DNA of 9,772 nucleotides from an uncultured Christensenella sp. (GTDB lineage: Bacteria > Bacillota > Clostridia > Christensenellales > UBA1242), in NCBI GenBank assembly GCA_905195085.1, contig CAJJUK010000035.1:1-9772 (forward strand), written 5' to 3'. How positions within the stretch are numbered: position 1 is the stretch's first letter; every line of letters begins with the position of its first letter. Positions 7,105 through 9,772 of this stretch are shown in pieces. The notes under the pieces were generated by a model. That model did not search any database, was not told the origin of the DNA, and saw nothing but the letters and a program-made list of their open reading frames with translations. A program made the translations under genes and the position numbers.

Positions 7105-7314
7105 TTATGAGATAGAGTTGTGTATTAAGTCGTCTATACTTACATTCAATATTATAGATAAGTTTCTTAACATTGAAATTGATGGTTCTGTTCTTCCTTG
7201 TTCCCAGTTTGCGTAGCAACTTTCTACCACTCCAAGTTTTTCAGCAACTTGCTTTTGTGTCAATCCCATATCTTTTCTTATATATTTTAAATTTTCGCAA
7301 AATACTTTATCCAT
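7105..7314 (-). CDS. XRE-family helix-turn-helix transcriptional regulator
   Basis: A 69-residue protein that is almost entirely one HTH_3/Cro-CI-type DNA-binding domain: FCENLKYIRKDMGLTQKQVA (5-24), then EKLGV, the recognition helix around ESCYANWEQGRTEP (31-44), and a closing helix pair with LRNLSIILNVSIDDLI (49-64). It has no sensor domain, so it probably acts as a small dimeric repressor. It is transcribed away from the PH-like/SHOCT gene, and the gap carries a perfect palindrome and an extra half-site placed inside both promoters, so control of both genes is strongly suggested. The ATG at 7314 follows a -10 box (TAAAAT, minus strand 7326-7321) by exactly 6 nt and lacks a ribosome site, implying a leaderless mRNA. 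Family and DNA binding are clear; its target is inferred. Confidence 0.9.
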   Translation of the reverse strand: MDKVFCENLKYIRKDMGLTQKQVAEKLGVVESCYANWEQGRTEPSISMLRNLSIILNVSIDDLIHNSIS

Positions 7315-7349
7315 ATAAAAATTTTATCCAAAACTAGACAAAATATCTT
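7315..7349 (-). promoter_or_regulatory. Promoter of the XRE gene, predicted leaderless
   Basis: On the minus strand TAAAAT (7326-7321) ends 6 nt before the ATG. The hexamer 17 nt upstream is AAGATA (7349-7344), a poor -35. The isolated operator half-site (7333-7341) lies in the spacer, which would allow autoregulation. Confidence 0.5.
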
Positions 7350-7371
7350 GACACTAGACAACTTGTCTAGT
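7333..7371. promoter_or_regulatory. Palindromic operator with an extra half-site
   Basis: ACTAGACAACTTGTCTAGT (7353-7371) is a perfect 19-bp palindrome of two 9-bp arms around a central C. A third copy of the arm, ACTAGACAA, lies at 7333-7341, exactly 20 bp (about two helical turns) from the first arm. The full palindrome fills the -35/-10 spacer of the SHOCT-protein promoter and the single arm lies in the spacer of the XRE promoter. The obvious binder is the XRE protein encoded next to it. Confidence 0.85.
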
Positions 7372-7376
7372 AAAAT
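7348..7376 (+). promoter_or_regulatory. Strong sigma-A-type promoter of the PH-like/SHOCT gene
   Basis: TTGACA (7348-7353), a spacer of exactly 17 nt and TAAAAT (7371-7376) form a near-consensus promoter. Transcription should start near 7383, giving a leader of about 28 nt that includes the AAAGGAG ribosome site. The palindrome occupies the spacer, so a bound repressor would block polymerase. Confidence 0.9.
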
Positions 7377-7410
7377 AACAAAGAGTAAACAACAAAGCAA
7401 AGGAGTAATT

Positions 7411-8082
7411 ATGGAAGAAGCAAGAAAAAACACTGAAAAAGAAGAAATATTGCTAAATATTGAGTTCCAAGTTCCTATTTCGGTGCATATTTTGTTTATA
7501 TTATTTATATTGACATCTATTATTCTTGCGTTTGTGTTGCATTCGCCATATTTGTTTATTATTTGTTCCCTTATTATTATTTGTTTATATATCTCACTAT
7601 GTTTGGGAGTAATTTTTAACGAATGTGTTGTCACAAATAAAGTTATAAGAGGTAGAAAGTTTATATTATTTGGATATAAAAAGTTTAGTTATAGATTTGA
7701 CTCTATTAGTGATATTTCATCTATAGATGTTTTAGGACTAAACTCTGTTAAAATAACATTTAATCAAGGTTATTTAAATGTCAATGGAAAGAATAAGCCA
7801 TTTATTATATCATATATTTCACAATATAACTATGTTATAGAAAAGTTAAACAAGATATTAGAGAATGTTAAAAATGATAAGGATGTGCAGGTATCCTTAT
7901 CACTTAAGCAAACAGAAACTTTAAATAACATTGCTTCTTCCATTGATAATCAAAAGAAAGGAACATCCCAAAATGTAAATGCGCTAGATTCAATCAGAGA
8001 ATTAAAAAATATGGTTGATGAGGGGTTAATAACACAGGAAGAATATGAAAAGAAGAAAAAAGATTTGTTGGAGAGATTTTAA
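7411..8082 (+). CDS. Membrane protein with two TM helices, PH-like region and C-terminal SHOCT domain
   Basis: The ATG at 7411 is preceded by AAAGGAG (7399-7405) at 5 nt. The longer frame from 7348 is rejected because its TTG is part of the -35 box. The 223-residue product has a charged N-terminus (1-18), a hairpin of two membrane helices (about 21-43 and 46-67), a strand-rich region (~68-150, with VIRGRKFILFGYKKFSYRF at 78-96) resembling the bacterial PH-like domains that follow such hairpins, a polar linker, and a SHOCT domain: LDSIRELKNMVDEGLITQEE (192-211) and EYEKKKKDLLERF. SHOCT motifs are short helical oligomerisation or interaction modules, usually at protein ends. No enzymatic motif is seen. 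Leu TTA and Ile ATA codons are frequent here but rare in the upstream genes, suggesting separate origin. With the XRE gene it forms a regulator/membrane-effector pair of unknown purpose. Confidence 0.8.
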   Translation: MEEARKNTEKEEILLNIEFQVPISVHILFILFILTSIILAFVLHSPYLFIICSLIIICLYISLCLGVIFNECVVTNKVIRGRKFILFGYKKFSYRFDSISDISSIDVLGLNSVKITFNQGYLNVNGKNKPFIISYISQYNYVIEKLNKILENVKNDKDVQVSLSLKQTETLNNIASSIDNQKKGTSQNVNALDSIRELKNMVDEGLITQEEYEKKKKDLLERF

Positions 8083-8115
8083 TTTTCATGATTAGTTTTT
8101 CTACATAATGTATGA

Positions 8116-8162
8116 AAAAGAGTTGTTGTAAGAATTCGTTACAGCAACTCTTTTGTTTTTTT
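8116..8162 (+). terminator. Strong rho-independent terminator
   Basis: AAAAGAGTTGTTGTAA (8116-8131) pairs with TTACAGCAACTCTTTT (8139-8154) over 16 bp with a single G-U, around the 7-nt loop GAATTCG, followed by G and seven T. It ends transcription of the SHOCT gene. On the minus strand a shorter T-run follows the hairpin, so it may also serve the converging gene ending at 8212. Confidence 0.92.
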
Positions 8163-8211
8163 ATTAATTTCAAATTCTATGAGAATTGCAATTTTTTGAA
8201 ACAAGATTTAT

Positions 8212-9321
8212 TTACCAAACCTTATCTCTTTTCTTATAGAATATGATAAGAGCAATTATTCCAGCAATCAAGATAACTAGACAAACAATGAGCAAAATTA
8301 GCCACAAATAAGATTTTGCTTGTTGTTTTATTGTTGACAGGTTTTGCACAGACAAGTTGAGTTTTTCGCTACCATCAGTGTTTTTGATTGTGCAGTAAAC
8401 TGTCCAGGTTCCCTCAATGTCGTTTGAGTCAAACACAAAATTTGGACCTGTGACCTTATCTTCTGGGAGCGATTGCCAAATCACAGATGAATTTGCGTAG
8501 GCTATATTTTCATCTTTGATTTTTTGAGTCAAGACATAACTTGTGTTCATCTTATCGTTGCCAACAACATTCCATTGAATGTATTTTGGGTTTACATATC
8601 TGTATGTGTCATTTGAAAGATAGAGATTGAAAACATTCATAAGTTTGTTTGAACTGGAAATTGAATACAAAATTCTTATGTCTGAAACAGGAATCGAATC
8701 TATGTCATCAGGTAAAACGGCGATGTAAAAATCTCCAACTGATCTGCTTATGTCAACGCCATCTTCTTCGTAGGTGTAAACAAAATCAAATTTGTAGAGT
8801 CCAAAATCATTTCCTGTGCAACGTGTTGCGGTTTCAGTTATGTTTGCGTCATCATCGATGTAATAATAAAAATCAAATTGAGAAAATGAATTGTTTGAGA
8901 TGTTTCCTTGGTATAAAATTTTTGGTTCGGAAACTCCGAGTGATGTCTGCAAATCGTCTGTTTGAATGTTTGTCAGCAAAAATTGGTATGATTTGAAGGT
9001 CAACGGATTGTCTTTTATGGTGGAATTGAAGCGAAATCTCAGATATTCCAATTCGCTCCATTTGAAGCAATAATAATCAATCTCTTCTCCAACCACTGTT
9101 GTTATGCTTCTTTTGTCAAGGTCGAGTGCTGTTTGGTTTCTTGCATTGACCGTAAGCGTCATTGAAAATCTTCCATCTTCAAGTGTTTGTTGGACAAAAG
9201 ATTCTGCATTTGCGGTTTCTGTTTTTTGCAAAGAGAAAATTCCCAAACCTAAGGTTAGGACAATCAAAAAAATGGAAATTGTTTTAATCAAAAAACTTTT
9301 CGTAATTTTTTCTTTCATCAT
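8212..9321 (-). CDS. Secreted, C-terminally membrane-anchored surface protein, family not recognised
   Basis: I do not recognise this 369-residue protein. It has a clear signal peptide: basic start, hydrophobic core (about 11-30), likely cleavage after TANA (36-39). Residues ~40-335 are rich in Tyr, Phe, Ser, Asn and Asp and look like beta-sandwich modules. Two segments end in the way Ig-like domains do: GLYKFDFVYTYEED (174-187) with GDFYIAV, and GTWTVYCTIKNTDG (304-317) with LNLSVQNLS. Three ectodomain cysteines (85, 168, 310) are present. A single membrane helix (about 338-361) and a basic end, YKKRDKVW, form a stop-transfer anchor, giving a type I topology. There is no LPXTG motif. Two ATG codons lie in tandem (9321-9319, 9318-9316); a TAAAAT box 4 nt before the first favours a start at or near the second. 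It is a single-gene unit; an adhesin, receptor or envelope-stress role would be a guess. Confidence 0.78.
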   Translation of the reverse strand: MMKEKITKSFLIKTISIFLIVLTLGLGIFSLQKTETANAESFVQQTLEDGRFSMTLTVNARNQTALDLDKRSITTVVGEEIDYYCFKWSELEYLRFRFNSTIKDNPLTFKSYQFLLTNIQTDDLQTSLGVSEPKILYQGNISNNSFSQFDFYYYIDDDANITETATRCTGNDFGLYKFDFVYTYEEDGVDISRSVGDFYIAVLPDDIDSIPVSDIRILYSISSSNKLMNVFNLYLSNDTYRYVNPKYIQWNVVGNDKMNTSYVLTQKIKDENIAYANSSVIWQSLPEDKVTGPNFVFDSNDIEGTWTVYCTIKNTDGSEKLNLSVQNLSTIKQQAKSYLWLILLIVCLVILIAGIIALIIFYKKRDKVW

Positions 9322-9331
9322 TTTTATTTTA
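9322..9331 (-). promoter_or_regulatory. -10 element for the surface-protein gene
   Basis: On the minus strand TAAAAT (9331-9326, preceded by TATGG) lies 4 nt before the first ATG and 7 nt before the second. No Shine-Dalgarno site and no good -35 are seen. This again fits a very short or absent leader. Confidence 0.4.
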
Positions 9332-9382
9332 CCATAAGATTGTGATTTTTAAAAACATTTTGAAATAATTTAAAAATAGAAT

Positions 9383-9413
9383 GAACTCGGATTTATTCTC
9401 CGGGTTCTTTTTT
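9383..9413 (+). terminator. Orphan rho-independent terminator
   Basis: GAACTCGG (9383-9390) pairs with CCGGGTTC (9400-9407; one G-U) around a 9-nt loop, followed by six T. It reads on the plus strand, but no plus-strand gene lies upstream within the window back to 8082, where another terminator already stands. Confidence 0.85.
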
Positions 9414-9431
9414 ATAGAGTATCGGTTTCGA

Positions 9432-9460
9432 TTGAAAAAATCCGTTAAATATCGTATAAT
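9432..9460 (+). promoter_or_regulatory. Near-consensus sigma-A-type promoter
   Basis: TTGAAA (9432-9437), a 17-nt spacer and a perfect TATAAT (9455-9460) are followed by a leader with AGGGAG (9478-9483) 8 nt before the ATG at 9492. Unlike the promoters further left, this one has a normal 5' leader. Confidence 0.85.
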
Positions 9461-9491
9461 AGTATATAACAACAAGCAGGGAGAAATTATC

Positions 9492-9695
9492 ATGTCGATT
9501 AAGGGATATCGTATCCTTTCGTTGGAAGCGAATACAATATATGAACAGGAACAGTCAAACGGCGTAGATATCGGGTATAAAATGCCCGAAAAGAAAAATT
9601 ACGCCTATTTTTGCTTGTTCAATAACGTATTGGATTACTCGCTTGATTTAATCGAACTTGAAAAGTACTATGAGAAAAAATGCAGGAAGAAATGA
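9492..9695 (+). CDS. Hypothetical small protein, possibly truncated
   Basis: The ATG at 9492 has a good ribosome site and promoter, so translation is likely. The 67-residue product begins MSIKGYRILSLEANTIYEQE, includes YAYFCLFNNVLDYSLDLIE, and ends EKYYEKKCRKK. No domain or membrane segment is recognised. CpG is far more common here (18 in 9381-9695) than in the 300 bases before it (about 5), so the DNA differs in origin from the rest of the window. The last ~7 residues overlap sequence that reads as trigger factor in another frame, so the natural protein may have been longer and the present C-terminus may come from a sequence junction near 9671-9680. Confidence 0.55.
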   Translation: MSIKGYRILSLEANTIYEQEQSNGVDIGYKMPEKKNYAYFCLFNNVLDYSLDLIELEKYYEKKCRKK

Positions 9696-9772
9696 AACCG
9701 CAGGCTCTTAAGAGAATCCAGACAAGACTGGTTCTTGAGAAGATTGCAGAAGTAGAAAACATCCAGCCATCT
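9674..9772 (+). pseudogene. tig: Trigger factor, C-terminal fragment
   Basis: In the frame of 9680 the window encodes MQEEMKPQALKRIQTRLV and continues with LEKIAEVENIQPS, open to the last base. The segment MKPQALKRIQTRLVLEKIAE is characteristic of the C-terminal peptidyl-binding domain of trigger factor, the ribosome-bound chaperone, as found in Clostridia. Nothing upstream belongs to it: a TGA at 9671-9673 closes the frame two codons before the first ATG, and the preceding 200 bases code for an unrelated small protein in another frame. Trigger factor is normally about 430 residues, and this match starts about three quarters or more of the way through. So it is either a gene remnant or, more likely, the far side of an assembly or recombination junction. 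It is not a functional start, since no ribosome site is seen. Confidence 0.72.

Noticed and set aside
7348..7410. Extended N-terminus of the SHOCT protein from a TTG at 7348
   Set aside because: The TTG is the first part of the -35 hexamer TTGACA and the stretch contains the operator; the ATG at 7411 has a proper SD site.
8163..8211. Small inverted repeat AATTCT-ATG-AGAATT as a terminator for the surface gene
   Set aside because: The stem is only 6 AT-rich bp and is not followed by a T-run on the minus strand.
9381..9491. N-terminal extension of the 67-aa ORF from the ATG at 9381
   Set aside because: That ATG abuts the orphan terminator and the extension runs through the promoter; the ATG at 9492 has the SD site.
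1..9772. CRISPR array, tRNA, rRNA, riboswitch or insertion sequence
   Set aside because: I saw no spaced direct repeats, cloverleaf, rRNA-like or transposase sequence on either strand.

Overview
The window is low-GC bacterial DNA read with the standard code (TGG for Trp; TGA, TAG and TAA all used as stops). The gene content is a VanW-family wall protein, a SpoVB/MurJ-type flippase, a DUF421+DUF4363 pair, a small LysM protein and a class II CCA enzyme. This points to an uncultured member of the Firmicutes (Bacillota), most likely Clostridia. I cannot place it to genus. The final ~390 bases look different from the rest and may not belong to the same molecule.

Layout. 1-1390: promoter, cca (tRNA nucleotidyltransferase) and a terminator that shares the cca stop codon. 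1430-3070: VanW-family membrane-anchored wall protein. 3086-4020: TVP38/TMEM64 (VTT) membrane protein, meeting tail to tail with a 55-residue LysM protein on the minus strand (4017-4184). 4256-5806: SpoVB/MurJ-like flippase, divergent from the LysM gene. 5865-6982: DUF421 and DUF4363 genes, translationally coupled by an ATGA overlap. 7021-7058: bidirectional terminator. 7105-8082: divergent XRE regulator and a 2-TM/PH-like/SHOCT membrane protein sharing a palindromic operator. 8116-8162: strong terminator. 8212-9321 (minus): secreted, C-terminally anchored surface protein with Ig-like segments and no recognised family. 9381-9772: an orphan terminator, a consensus promoter with a 67-residue ORF, then the C-terminal end of trigger factor with no upstream part.

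Functionally, 1473-6982 is largely envelope biology (wall protein, membrane transport or scramblase-type protein, LysM, lipid-linked precursor flippase, DUF421 sensor-like membrane protein), mostly as single genes each with its own promoter. The most interesting sequence signals are three. First, several SD-less genes have a -10 box ending exactly 6 nt before the ATG, implying leaderless mRNAs. Second, a perfect 19-bp palindrome plus a third half-site 20 bp away controls the XRE/SHOCT divergent pair, which has different codon use and is boxed in by terminators. Third, there is a mosaic junction at the 3' end.
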